A stretch of 64,000 bases of DNA from Colocasia esculenta (lineage: Eukaryota; Streptophyta; Magnoliopsida; Alismatales; Araceae). The position numbers were made by a program, and so were the translations under genes. Positions 21,907 to 32,315 of the stretch are shown piece by piece (positions within the stretch are counted from its first letter, which is position 1; every line of letters begins with the position of its first letter). The notes beneath the pieces are model-generated. The model searched no databases. It saw only the letters and a list, made by a program, of their open reading frames with translations, and was not told the DNA's origin. Location of the stretch: positions 74,708,152 through 74,772,151 of the forward strand of contig CM024756.1 of NCBI GenBank assembly GCA_014218235.1, written 5' to 3'.

Positions 21907-21977
21907 CTACAATCCAAAACATCTCTTAGATAACAACTCTTCAGTTAGCACCTTGAATAATTCTTGCAGCTACCGAC
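21907..21977 (-). other. Candidate 71-nt intron near the N-terminus of G2 gag
   Basis: The minus strand reads GTTCAG then GTCGGTAGC ... GTGCTAACTG ... TTTTGGATTGTAG then GCACGG. It has GT...AG ends and a plant-like branch site CTAAC 50 nt or so before the 3' end. Retention introduces an in-frame stop, so without splicing the N-terminal MATRGRR segment would be separated from the capsid. The 5' splice site is weak, and one extra frame change is still needed. Confidence 0.45.
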
Positions 21978-22314
21978 CTGAACCTGCGCCTGCAATGCCG
22001 CTGTAGTCTGAGCCTGAGTCTGCATCGCATGCACCAATCCTTGCATCAATGCTCCGTAGTCTACAGGTGGTGGTGGGGGTGGCAAAGGTACACCCGTCTG
22101 GTCCTGAGCCTGCTGTGCTGGAGCTTGCTGATCACCTGCTGACTCATCACCTCGAGTTGGGCCAGCTCCTCTACGTCCACGAGTCGCCATAGTCTGCAAA
22201 ATAAGCATCCTATTTAATAACCTATCATTCTACATAACTTGGACTAATTCTTTATGCAGACTTGAAATATGAATACAATACTGATATTCTATTTATGTAC
22301 ATGTTCAACCTGGA

Positions 22315-22328
22315 TGGCTCTGATACCA
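22315..22328 (-). other. G2 primer-binding site
   Basis: Plus strand GGCTCTGATACCA just before the LTR start at 22334 (complement TGGTATCAGAGCC), initiator tRNA-Met type. Confidence 0.9.
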
Positions 22329-22333
22329 ATCTC

Positions 22334-25204
22334 TGTAACGCCCCTCTTAGACCCAGTACAGTTACACCAACTCACATTGGATCTAATAGAGGTGTTACAG
22401 TGGAACGAATCCAACAATTACAATACAGGTTGAAATATACACAAATACTATTCAATTCCAATGATAAATGACCGAATATGGAATTAAACACTTGCAATCA
22501 GCATTTATTCAAAAGCAAATCTAATGCATAAAAGGGTAGCAATAGTCCAAAGTTTATTACATTCAAAGATCAGCTTCATAAAAGAATTACATAAGATCCT
22601 CACATACAAGATTCACTCTAAACTCTCTATGCCAAGCTAAGTCTCCACGTCCTCACGCTCTGAGTCAGTTTTCACTAACTCCTCTGTATCCTCTGGCTCT
22701 CCTGAAATGTTAGGCAAGTATGAGTCTACAAGACCCAGCAAATCACATGAAAGACAGTTCAAGATATTAACAGTATATTAGTTTTAAAACATGGTAGTAC
22801 ATTAGCATTCCATTCATTGATATCATATACTTTTCTTACGATAGTTCTAAGTCCATTGGCACATTCATTTCATAGTGATTCTAACTATTAGGAAATAAAA
22901 CATGTTTCACATATAGCATAGAATTACTTATTCATGGAATCTATTCGATGTTATGTGACCTACAACAATTCTCATGTATCAATTTTTCATTTATGCATGC
23001 ACTATTCTTTTACACAACAATTTTCATGTAGTAATATTAAAACATTGACATGTAACAAGAAATCCTTTGAACAAGTTCACATGTAGGAATGTAAGCATAT
23101 AACATGTAGTACGTAGCATGTAGAACAGGTAGACATGTAACTTGTAGCATGTAACATGTAGCATGTAGATATGTAACTTGTAGCATGTAGTCATTTTCAT
23201 ATAGTTGCCAAGACATAGCCCACACTAAATTAGAGATCAGTAGTCATTTAACATTCACTTATCACCTAGGCAATGCGGTGATGAAGTCATAGTATTTGCG
23301 CAAAACCGGGGAAAGTCCTTCCCACCTTGACCAGTAGAACAAGTCTACCTCCAGGATTTCAATCCGTTGCCCACGGATTCATTTCTTTACATGTAGGTGA
23401 ACCATTACCATAGGGGCATCTACGGTGTAGTTCCTTGTAGGAATCTCTAAGATAGCAATGTCTTATTGGCATCATTGTTATAATGCATACACTAACATGT
23501 ATAATAGATAGTGACATTTCATTTCATACTATTAAACATGTGTCAATGCAATATTTCAAAGTACAACACTTTCAGTTCTGAAATCCTATTTACTGTACAA
23601 CAGATTTCTATCATGATACTAATATTCATTCTTGCATTTTCATGCATTTTTATTCAATTCTATGTGTATATATTGTTCAGAAATTCATAACAGAACGTAC
23701 ACATGTCTGAAAATGAAATCTGAAATTTTAACAAAAATTCGAAATCAGTAATTACAATACACATGCCAAATTTCATAATTTTCTGATTTCTGCAACTATT
23801 TTTCATGAAATTAACTCTATTAAATCAACTAACTAACATGGTTTAATATTGAGAAAAGCTCACAATTTTCACATGGAACAAGATTACTGACATATCATAT
23901 CTATTGCAGTAATCTAAACATCAATCAACATGCTTTCTTTTAAATCATTATACTTTATCTTTTACTAACTTAACATTGATCGTTGTCATGTATATGCAAT
24001 TTCATTAATACATATATGTAACCTGTACATTATAGCAATAGACAGTCCATAATATAACAACCACATGCTCAAATATTTCATGGCTGAAACGCATACATTC
24101 ATAATTATACATTTAAACAAGTTCACTCAGATTTCAGGGAATACATGATTCTGATAATCTTGACGTCCATCATACGACGTTTACTATGGTCGACGTCCAC
24201 AACGTTGTCGTTAAGTAATTATAGACGGCGGCACATAGCGCCGTTAACACAAACAGACGGCGGCACATAGCGCCGTTTACATATAGTAAGGACAGAAAAA
24301 TACATATATATTTCGGATGAACTAAACGGCAGTCGATATTGCCGTTTACATTATATAGACGGCAATACCCCTGGACGTCTAGTTCTACGACACAGAAAAC
24401 TTGCATGAAATAACGGCGTTTCTAACCCTTCCGTAGGTTGTTTTCATGCTTTAAAAATACAGAAAATTTTTAAATACGTAATATATCATATCCTAAACTA
24501 ATCCCCCATGTAACTTGCCTCAATCCCTCCTAATGGAGTGTCGAATCCGAGCTCGAAGAAGCCCGTCTCGCCAGGGAGACAGTTCTTTCCTCCGTCTTCA
24601 AGCACCCCGAAACCTCCTCCGATGAAGTTCCTCCGCCCGATGAGCTTTTGGGCACGAAGTCCATGTATCTCCTTGGTGTAGAAGCCCTCGAACCGCACGA
24701 ACAAGCACCAGATCGCTCTGCAAATCCCTTCCTCGGCCCTCTTTCTCTCCTCCAGAACCAAAGCAAAAACCCCCTTTTCTTTCTGCGAGATCTGGTCTTA
24801 TAAAGACCTCTCAAGCAAAGACCAAACCTAATCCTGACCCTCAGATCTAAACGCATCGGATCAGCCCATTAAAACCTTCCCGAAACGGCCGATCTCTAAA
24901 ATCCGGAACGGAAAGCTCAAAAACAGGCAAGTCAGGTTCGCGTCAACATAGGTTGCCGTCTTCCCCCATATAAACGTCCATTGATGATGTCGTTTACAGT
25001 CTTGCCCATAATTAAAATTCAGAAAATATTAAACGTCAATACCTATCGTCGTTAACACCATATAAACGGCATACGATATTGCCGCTTACAAGCTTAACGT
25101 CAAACGATCTTGACGCCTAGTTCTTACACATAACAGCATTCAAATTATGCAGAAATAAACACACATTGTACAGAATAATTTCAAGGAAATTCTAGGGTAC
25201 TACA
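22334..25204 (-). repeat. G2 5' LTR
   Basis: 2871 bp, near-identical to 14608-17473; the differences I see are largely one-base insertions or deletions, often in or near short runs. It carries the same two hairpin clusters (24160-24365 and 24955-25115) and TATA-like CTTTATAAG near 24797-24806. Confidence 0.9.
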
Positions 25205-25824
25205 CTAACAACATGTACTAGATAGCACTGGTGCAGGGGTCACTCCGAGCCTCCTCATCGGTTCCATCCTCGTGAGTGTGGTCATGATCTGACTAACTGA
25301 ACACATAAATAAGTACGCAGGATGAGCGAATAAAACCCAGTAGGACTTAATATCTCTTGAACACAAGCATGCTTTAAATAGTTAATGTTTTAAAGGCAGG
25401 TTAACTAGAGAGTAAAGTCATGTAGAGCATGTCACGATAACGAGAGAACAATTGCAACTGGCACAGGGGAAATAGTACAACGAGAACGATAATAGAATGG
25501 CCATGTAACGATATAACTGTAAATTGCACACGGGCACTAGTAACGATCACGCTTGCACTTGTAGAGATAGCACTTTGATTGTCATAGATGAATCTAGATA
25601 GTAAACTGGCGCTGGATGCATGACGTAACACATCCTTTGATCATTTTAACTCCCATGGGCACTGGCACTTTTCGGGATGCCCCCCCAGGACCAAATCGGG
25701 CCCTATTGCGCTGGCATTAGTCATTTCTTTTATCTTAGACAATCAACGAATGGCCAATAGAGTACCAAGAAGAGATAGAGAGTACTAGACGAGATAGATG
25801 AGAGTGTAGAGAGAACGTGAACAG

Positions 25825-27861
25825 AGAAGAGGATTAGAGATTAGATGAGAGAGCGACATTTCGTAAAACAACGTGAAATTCTGATAGTGACGGTTGCACA
25901 ACACCAGGCGGGTGCTGGCAGTCTGGTAGAAGTCTTAACCGCCCACTAGCCATGCTGTGTACACAGGCTAGATGGTTCGGCGTGATCACAAAATAAGGAG
26001 AGAACACAATAAGGCCATGGATCGTACTGATCCCTAGGATGTAACGGGTTTTGGGGTACAACCAGCTCATTGACTAAAACATGCGCCAAAGCAAGAAGAC
26101 TTACGGAGGTCTTGACAAGGAGTCCCTGGTCCAGTCGAGAGTATTCCCGGTGGAGAGGTGGTCCAAGTCAAGGAAAAAGTGTGTAGAAAACGGGTCCGTC
26201 GTGCCTCGAGTGCTCGAAGGCCGAGGGAAAACGGTAACGATAACAATCACGCGAATAAAGCGAAGACATGTGTCATTTAAATAATAGGGAAAAATTAGGT
26301 AATTAATTTCACTTAATTACCAGATACATTATTGAGAAATTTAATAGGGTCAAATGGCAATAAATAATGTTTAGTGTGCAAGTGTAAAGAAATTATGAGA
26401 ATAGAAAGTCGTGCTCATGGCTTTTAAATTAATAAGAATTATTTAAATATTATTAAATAAAAATATTCAGGCCATTTATCAAGCTTAACAGTACATGGTT
26501 TAACTTACAAGGGTTAAATGGCACATACAGTAGGGATATAAGCGCAATTTTAAGTTCTGGCAGAAAAGCTTAAATTGCGGCGGGGGTCACGGACACGATT
26601 ACTGTCACGGTCGTCGTCCCGGGCGCAACAACGGTTTGCACTGGAATCGCGACGGAGCAGACTGCCGCGTTCTGAATGCGTCACCTTCACGGCCGCGACC
26701 TCCCGGTATCGCGGCGGGTCGCGCCGCGCGATAACAGGGATGTCCGGCCTTTTACCCTTTTTCTCTGGGTGGAACCTTCTTGACACAGGGTCATTCTAAA
26801 TTCGGTATAAAATCACACGGTGCTCCAAAAGTCAATCTTGATAGTGAAAGAGGATATAGAGATTAGATGAGACCGCGACATTCCGTAAAACAACTTGAAA
26901 TTCTGATAGTGACGGTTGCACAACACCAGTCGGGTGCTGGCAGTCTGGTAAAAGACACAACCGCCCACTAGCCATGCTGTGTACACAGGCTAGATGGTTC
27001 GGCGTGATCACAAGATAAGGAGAGAACACACTAAGGCCATGGATCGTATTGATCCCTAGGATGTAACGGGTTTTGGGGTACAACCAGCTCGTTGACTAAG
27101 GACGTGCGCCAAAGCCAAGAAGACTTACGGAGGTCTTGACAAGGAGTCCCTGGTCTAGTCGAGAGTATTCCCGATGGAGAGGTGGTCCAAGTCAAGGAAA
27201 AAATGTGTAGAAAACGGGTCTGTCGTGCCTCGAGTGCTCGAAGGCCAAGGGAAAACGGTAATGATGTACAATCACGCGAATAAAGTAAAGACATGTGTCA
27301 TTTAAATAATAGGGAAAAATTAGGTAATTAATTTCACTTAATTACCAGATACATTATTGAGAAATTTAATAGGGTCAAATGGCAATAAAAATGTTTAGTG
27401 TGCAAGTGTAAAGAAATCATGAGAATAGAATAAGTCGTGCTCACGGCTTTTAAATTAATAAGAATTATTTAAATATTATTAAATAAAAATATTCAGGCCA
27501 TTTATCAAGCTGAACAGTACATGGTTTAACTTATACAAGGGTTAAATGGCATATAAAGCAGGGATATAAGCACAATTTTAAGTTCTGGCAGAAAAGCTTA
27601 AATCGCGGCGGGGGTCACGGACGCGATTACTATCGCGGTCGCCGTCCCTGGCGTGACAGCGGTTTGCAATGGAATCATGGCGGCACAGACCGCTGCATTC
27701 TGAACGCGTCACCTTCGCCGGCCGCGACCTCCCGGTATCGCGGCGGGTCGCGCCGCCGCGATAAGAGGGATGTCCGGCTTTTACCCTTTTCTTGGGTGGA
27801 ACCTTCTTGATACAGGGTCATTCTAAATTCGGTATAAAATCGTACGGTGCTCCAAAAGTCA
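25825..27861 (-). repeat. 1-kb tandem duplication inside the G3 LTR
   Basis: Unit 1 is about 25825-26834 and unit 2 about 26845-27861. Both start AGAGGAT-TAGAGATTAGATGAGA and end GGTGCTCCAAAAGTCA, with interspersed substitutions and small indels. Each unit carries a GC-rich cluster (26570-26750, 27600-27780) with CGGCG / CGCCG and TCGCGG repeats in an AT-rich setting. A solitary tenfold-shorter junction sequence separates the units. Confidence 0.8.
26570..26750 (-). other. GC-rich inverted-repeat cluster in the G3 LTR (unit 1)
   Basis: About 180 bp of CG-dense DNA inside AT-rich LTR, including TCGCGGCGGGTCGCGCCGCG near 26710-26730, which can fold (CGGCG / CGCCG). The duplicate is at 27600-27780. 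A TTATATCC sequence lies about 40 bp further along in the sense direction (near 26530), but I am not confident it is a TATA box. Confidence 0.5.
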
Positions 27862-29054
27862 CGAAACTAGTTTTAAACGAAAGTAGACATATAGATCTAT
27901 CAACATGCATGATTAATTGAAATAGACAAGGTTTAAACATGTTGTGATCAAGTTACATTTTGATGACCTAACCAGGTGCAGTCAAGGTTCAATGAATTAA
28001 TTAGGGATGGATAAATGATAAAAAATTTCGAAACCAAGGGCGTTCAAAAGCTAAAAAGATGTAGTATTTATGATAATTTTATCATGGTATGAAGTTAAGC
28101 ATGAACGAGGTTCACAAACCAACAAGAAGGGTCAGGTGCATGGATCTCATAGAGATTCAAAGAATTAATTCTCCCTCATAGGAGATTGAAATAGCACGAA
28201 ACTAGGGGCGTTTGAAAGCTATTGCATGGTAATATCATTGAGAATTTTCTCATAGCATTGGAACAAGTACGTGTAGTGGATTAGAGAAAACATGAGATTT
28301 TGGGGTCATGGTAATAGCAAGACTTCATGAATTAAATTCGCCCAAATGGACAAACAGAATACAACGAACCATAGGGCTGTTGAAGAGGTACATGAAGGCT
28401 ACCTAGGATATTTTTACATGATTTTTTTTTAGAGATTGCCTACCTTTTGTCGAATCCAAGAAGAACCCTAAGTTGGAGACGAAAACGGGATGAAAACTCC
28501 TTTGTCCAAGCTCCCTTCTCCAAGCTCCCACGATCTCCAGCCTCTTCCCTCATCCTCCAAAGCCTCTACTGCGGTTTATGGTTGCTAGGGACGAGTTTTT
28601 GGGTGTGTTTGATTGTTTAGAGAGTACAAACTTACTAAAACTCCTTCCTTTCCCATTTAACTCGAATTTCTATCTTTATCCTCCACTTTCGTTCCTTTAT
28701 CTTCTAATTAAGGTTGGAAAGAGGGCCAATTTCGGGCCAAGGGTTTAGGTTTGGGTAAGGACTCTTATTTTGGATATTTATGGGTTATTTAAATTTATCT
28801 AACCCTTTTTCAATTATAATTAATTAGGTACGAATTTCACCTAATTACCTCTTATCCCATAATGGGCTCTCCTCATTTAGGCCCAAAAAACCATGTTAGG
28901 ACCATTAGTACAACCCATTGCTAATTTAGCTTGATGGGCTTTGATTTTAATTATTAGTTCCATTTATTCCCCTTTTATTCAATTAATTCTATTTTTCTCA
29001 TTTATTAAAAATAGAAAATATTTTTTATTGGGTTTAAAAATCAAGGTTGCTACA

Positions 29055-29697
29055 ATCTCACTGCTTCATCTTGGATCAGTCTTCACTTTTTGTGCTTGGA
29101 GATGTGGGAATTGGGTTGAAGAAGCACACGGGGAGCAAGATCGGGGAGGAGAACACTTCTTGCCGCCAAACCGACTTTTGGAAGGCTCTTGGAGGTTCTC
29201 TTGTTGGTTGGATGACCAATGAAGGGTATTTATAGCCCAATGTGTCCAAAAGTACCCTTGGGGGTCGTGGGCACATGATCCAAGGCCGATCCACATGATC
29301 CCTAGAGTGCCACGTGTCCAGATGTGACTTAAGGTGAAAAAGTTTCAGAGTGTGTCGACCTACCCATGGGGTGTGTCGACACACTGTCCCAAACTAGCAC
29401 AAAAGGTTCTCTGGGAAGGGTCTCTAGTGTCGACACTACTTCAGGCTGTGACACTACTTCAGGCTGTGTCGACACACTGTACAGAACTGGCAAACAGGCC
29501 TTCTGGGAGCTGAATCTAGTCTCGACACTACTTGATCCTGTGTCGACACCACTTGATCATTTCTTCATCATTTTTCCTTGGTTTGAAGGCATTGTGTCGA
29601 CACCAGTAGTAGGGGGTGTGTCGACACTACCCTTGCAAGAATGTATGTCCCTGAGAAATAAACACATAAATCATTAGTCCAATGTATTATCATGAAT
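29055..29697 (-). repeat. Copia A 5' LTR, U3-side part
   Basis: Matches about 3217-3836 of the 3' LTR, including the TATA box complement near 29228-29236 and the GTCGAC palindrome array (29350-29625). One extra copy of a short unit (GTGACACTACTTCAGGCT) is present near 29440-29465. It is cut at 29697 by the CACTA terminus; the remaining about 160 bp of the LTR are not seen. Confidence 0.85.
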
Positions 29698-29966
29698 CAC
29701 TACAAGAAAACTAATATATAGGGGCATTTTTTTTGGAGGCATTTTATGAAAATGCCCCAATTATTTCATAAATAGGGGCAATTTTTCTTGAGGCATTTAA
29801 TAAAATGCCCCAGTATCATTGATCATATATTTATTTATTTTTTAGTTTTCTAAAAATGCCCCTAAAACTGTTCCTAAATTTCGCGCGGGGGGAGGGGAAT
29901 TTTGGTTCCCGCGATGGGGAAGCCTTCTAACTGCCTCCTTGCCTCCCCTGTTCCTCTCGAGTCCCC
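29698..29966 (+). mobile_element. CACTA (En/Spm-type) transposon end
   Basis: Begins CACTACAAGAAAA, the canonical terminal inverted repeat of plant CACTA elements, directly in copia A LTR; a 3-bp target copy would be AAT (29695-29697). It is followed by subterminal repeats in both orientations (GGGGCATTTT, AAAATGCCCC at 29722-29812), as is usual for transposase binding. The element runs into the assembly gap, so its other end, size and transposase are unknown. Confidence 0.8.
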
Positions 29967-30066
29967 NNNNNNNNNNNNNNNNNNNNNNNNNNNNNNNNNN
30001 NNNNNNNNNNNNNNNNNNNNNNNNNNNNNNNNNNNNNNNNNNNNNNNNNNNNNNNNNNNNNNNNNN
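29967..30066. other. Assembly gap (100 N)
   Basis: Exactly 100 undetermined bases, a usual placeholder for a gap of unknown length. It hides the rest of the CACTA element, the continuation of G1/A flanks and about 45 bp of the copia B 5' LTR. Confidence 0.95.
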
Positions 30067-30244
30067 ATATCTATTTGGTGATTAACAAAACTCAAATAAA
30101 GTATGATCTAACAAGTTTTCATGAAGCTTAGGCATAGAAAATAAATCAGTAAAATCAAGCAAAACTTGTAAGTATTCCTACCCTGTAGCATTTGAAGTAC
30201 AGAGCAGGTATTTTTTTAATACACATCGACTTCCTATGTGTTAT

Positions 30245-31100
30245 AACGATTTCATTAGAATCATAACGATTTCCTCACTTCTATCGATTTCATTTTCACA
30301 AGGATTTAATAAGTATCATACCGATTTTGGTTTTATAACAATTTCGATCTCACAACGATTCGCTATGTGAGTAGAACGATTTGATCGCCGCATCAATTTA
30401 ATAAGTGAGAACAACAATTGCTCTCATAACGATTCAGTTTCACAACGATTTGATAAGTAAGAACAATGATTTGCTCTCACAACGATTTGTTAAGTGAGAA
30501 CAATGATTTGCTCTCACAACGATTTGTTATGTGAGAACAACGATTGCTCTCACAACGATTTTCTAAGTGAGAACAACGATTTGCTCTCACAACAATTTGT
30601 TAAGTGATCACAACAATTTGCTAAGTGAGAACAACGATTTGCTCTCATAATGATTTGCCAAGTGAGAAAAACGATTTGCTCTCACAACGATTTGTTAAGT
30701 GAGACAACAATTTGGTCTCATAATGATTTCTTTCATTTTGATTTGACAAAAGAACAACGGTTTCTATTTCACATCGGCTTGGTCGCCGTACCGATTCGAC
30801 AAGTTACACAACGACTTGGTCACTGTAATGATTCGATATAAAACAACTATTTGGTCACTGCATCGGCTTGATAAGTGAAACAACAATTTGCGCACAATGA
30901 TTTGCTCACAACGACTTGCTTATAACGACTTGCTTATACTTTCATAACGATTTGTCTCTACAATGAATTGGTTATGATTGTATAACGACTTGTGTTCACA
31001 TCGATTTGCTTACGGATGAATAACGATTTACAACGACTTATTCACACAATGATTTCATAAGTCGTACTCATAATGATTTCATGGATTACAACGACTTGAT
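30245..31100 (+). repeat. AACGATTTG array with GTGAGA/TCTCAC inverted repeats (B 5' LTR)
   Basis: Dozens of AACGATTTG / AACGACTTG-type words in 850 bp. In the core (30400-30720) the unit is about 36-37 bp and consists of GTGAGA, then ACAACGATTTGC, then TCTCAC, then AACGATTTGTTAA. GTGAGA and TCTCAC are complementary, so each unit is a short hairpin or a palindromic site. It lies in U3, about 450 bp upstream of the TATA box. The 3' LTR has the same array at 45375-46215. Not CRISPR: no unique spacers. Confidence 0.8.
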
Positions 31101-31556
31101 ATTCAAATAAGTTTCAAATATCTGACTGTCAAAGTCTTCCACGTGTTTCTCTAATATCCTACATTTAATGTGACTCTACATTTCTCTGCACGATGCATAT
31201 CTGATATCCTCTATTATCATGCTTCTATATGAAACACTTTTTATATAGTAGAATGCCATGCCATTTTGGTGAAATGTCTTCCTACATGGATTCTAACGTT
31301 GACTGACAACAAAAGACAACATAGGTGTCTATGATTTAGCATTTATTGTGTGCAGGTCTCTGACAGCACAACCCCATACAACGGTGGACAAAGTAGAAGC
31401 TGAAGGATATCAAGAAGGATCTTCTCCTTGCATGCATGGAATGTAAGGACTGTTGACTGCAACATACCTGTTGAAGAATAAGGAGAACCATGCAGTCTAA
31501 CGTTCACTAAAGCCTAGAGACAACGGTCATCTAAACGGCTAATTCAGCAAGAGAAG

Positions 31557-31566
31557 ATATATATAC
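31557..31566 (+). promoter_or_regulatory. TATA box of copia B 5' LTR
   Basis: GATATATATAC in a TA-poor local context, about 690 bp before the LTR end; repeated at 46680-46690 in the 3' LTR. A transcript would start shortly after and include the C-rich U5. Confidence 0.55.
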
Positions 31567-32256
31567 AAGACTGAAGACTCCTGGCAACACAACTTTTGAA
31601 GTTTTCAAATCTCAACGAAAAACCTGGAAGTGATAGAGTCTAAGCAAAAGAGCTTCTTGCTTTCCACTCCAACCTTGTAGCTCTTTCTCTCCAGTTGCCT
31701 CATTGTTGTTAGTTTTGGAGAGCCCTTATGATCTGAGAGATTTCATTATTGTAGATCATTCTCTCTCTGTCACTGCCTAAGATCAAGTGTTTACAATAAG
31801 ATTAGTCTAGGGGCATTTCGCCTGTTTTCTCATTTCTTGAGATGTTCCTCTTCGTGTATGAAGAGAAGACCTGTTGGAAACAGGTGGTGTGTGTTCCCTT
31901 CGTGTTGAAGAAAGACTTGTGAAGCAGGGTGTTATTTTTATCTTCGAGTTATGAAGAGAATGCCAGCTACGGCTCGATGTGTAAGTGTCCTTGAGGGGGA
32001 TTGTACCCTTGGGTAGTGATATCCTGAGTTGTTGCTCAGGGACTGGACGTAGGACTCCTTTGGAGAGGAGGTCCAAACCAGGATAAAATCCTTGTGTCGT
32101 GTGATTGCCTATTTGTGATTGTTATCTTTTCTTTATTACTAACCCTAACAGTCAAACGTAGTGTTTTGTGTTGAACATTTTTGTTGACAAGTTAGATAAT
32201 TAAATTTTAAGAATCCTATCCACCCCCCCTCTAGGGTTGCTAGCTGGGCAACAAGC

Positions 32257-32268
32257 GGTATCAGAGCC
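32257..32268 (+). other. Copia B primer-binding site
   Basis: GGTATCAGAGCC three bases after the LTR end at 32253; initiator tRNA-Met complement with one changed base at its 5' side (CGGTATC instead of TGGTATC). Confidence 0.8.
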
Positions 32269-32315
32269 AAGTCTCTTCGACAAAGAAGATCTAACGATCT
32301 GAAGAGAAAAGATAA

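Larger units (their letters stand above)
20866..22190 (-). pseudogene. gag: G2 gag with two intron-like insertions
   Basis: Start chosen at the ATG at 22188-22190 (MATRGRRGAGPTRG), about 125 bp after the primer-binding site. Segments: Gln/Pro-rich N-terminus (21978-22190), capsid (MMERFRRMTPPFFKGESD, EKIFRALRCAEEERV, then ERADVWWSSV, 21500-21870; FAELSKYAPHIV onward, 21128-21493) and one zinc knuckle CLRCGDKNHKIRDC (20866-21075). Two short insertions, 21907-21977 and 21638-21709, have GT...AG ends and interrupt blocks that are contiguous in related gags. One single-base frame change lies after the first. Gag forms the particle and binds RNA. Confidence 0.85.
14608..25204 (-). mobile_element. 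G2: near-complete chromodomain gypsy element
   Basis: Ty3/gypsy element on the minus strand: 5' LTR 22334-25204 (2871 bp), primer-binding site 22315-22328, gag-pol 17520-22190, polypurine tract 17474-17487 and 3' LTR 14608-17473 (2866 bp). The LTRs run TGTAGTACCC...GGGGCGTTACA in the sense direction and are very similar to each other, so it is among the younger insertions here. A C-terminal chromodomain-like segment follows the integrase, indicating a chromovirus, probably Tekay/Del-like. Flanks are ACTAC (14603-14607) and CTAAC (25205-25209), not a clean duplication. Confidence 0.9.
14242..29054 (-). mobile_element. G3 gypsy remnant (leader plus one LTR), hosting G2
   Basis: 14242-14334 is G3 leader with a primer-binding site complement at 14316-14328. 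The LTR begins at 14335 (TGTAAGGCCCCGACGCGG), runs to 14607, resumes after G2 at 25205 and ends at 29054 with GGTTGCTACA. Excluding G2 the LTR is about 4.1 kb, including a 1-kb internal tandem duplication. No gag, pol or second LTR remains. The right junction (29054/29055) is a clean LTR end inside copia A, with ATCTC as the adjacent target bases; the left junction is a deletion scar. Confidence 0.8.
25205..29054 (-). repeat. G3 LTR, main part
   Basis: Continuation of the G3 LTR after the G2 insertion. It contains the LTR-family box GTACAACCAGCTCATTGAC twice (26058 and 27078 areas) because of a tandem duplication (25825-27861). 27862-29054 is AT-rich, with no ORF of note, and ends in GGTTGCTACA next to copia A sequence. 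The sense direction starts at 29054 (TGTAGCAACC). Confidence 0.75.
2419..29697 (-). mobile_element. Copia element A (SIRE-like, minus strand), with nested insertions
   Basis: Complete outline of a Ty1/copia element on the minus strand: 5' LTR 13573-14241 plus 29055-29697 (split by G3/G2), primer-binding site 13556-13570, gag 11406-13458, pol 8097-11260, structured non-coding region 6850-8096, third ORF 4449-6516, polypurine tract 4000-4013 and 3' LTR 2419-3999. The pol order (protease, integrase, RT, RNase H) is copia-type. A long gag and an extra ORF after pol resemble the SIRE/Maximus lineage. All ORFs are broken, so it is not autonomous now. Its right LTR is cut by a CACTA terminus at 29698. 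Confidence 0.85.
30067..32253 (+). repeat. Copia B 5' LTR (start lost in gap)
   Basis: The LTR ends at 32253 (TAGCTGGGCAACA) just before the primer-binding site. Comparison with the 3' LTR (TGATGATCAG at 41498) shows about 45 bp missing at the gap. It holds the AACGATTTG array (30245-31100), a TATA box (31557-31566) and, near the end, a C-run. 31130-31560 and 31570-32250 hold no gene. Confidence 0.9.

Noticed and set aside
14603..25209. Target-site duplication of G2
   Set aside because: Flanks ACTAC and CTAAC are similar but not identical and cannot be aligned as a clean 5-bp repeat.
29874..30095. ORF crossing the N gap
   Set aside because: Most of it is undetermined sequence; it has no meaning.
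30400..30720. Repeat-spacer pattern resembling a CRISPR array
   Set aside because: Spacers are themselves repeats, the context is a plant LTR, and the same array occurs in the other LTR.
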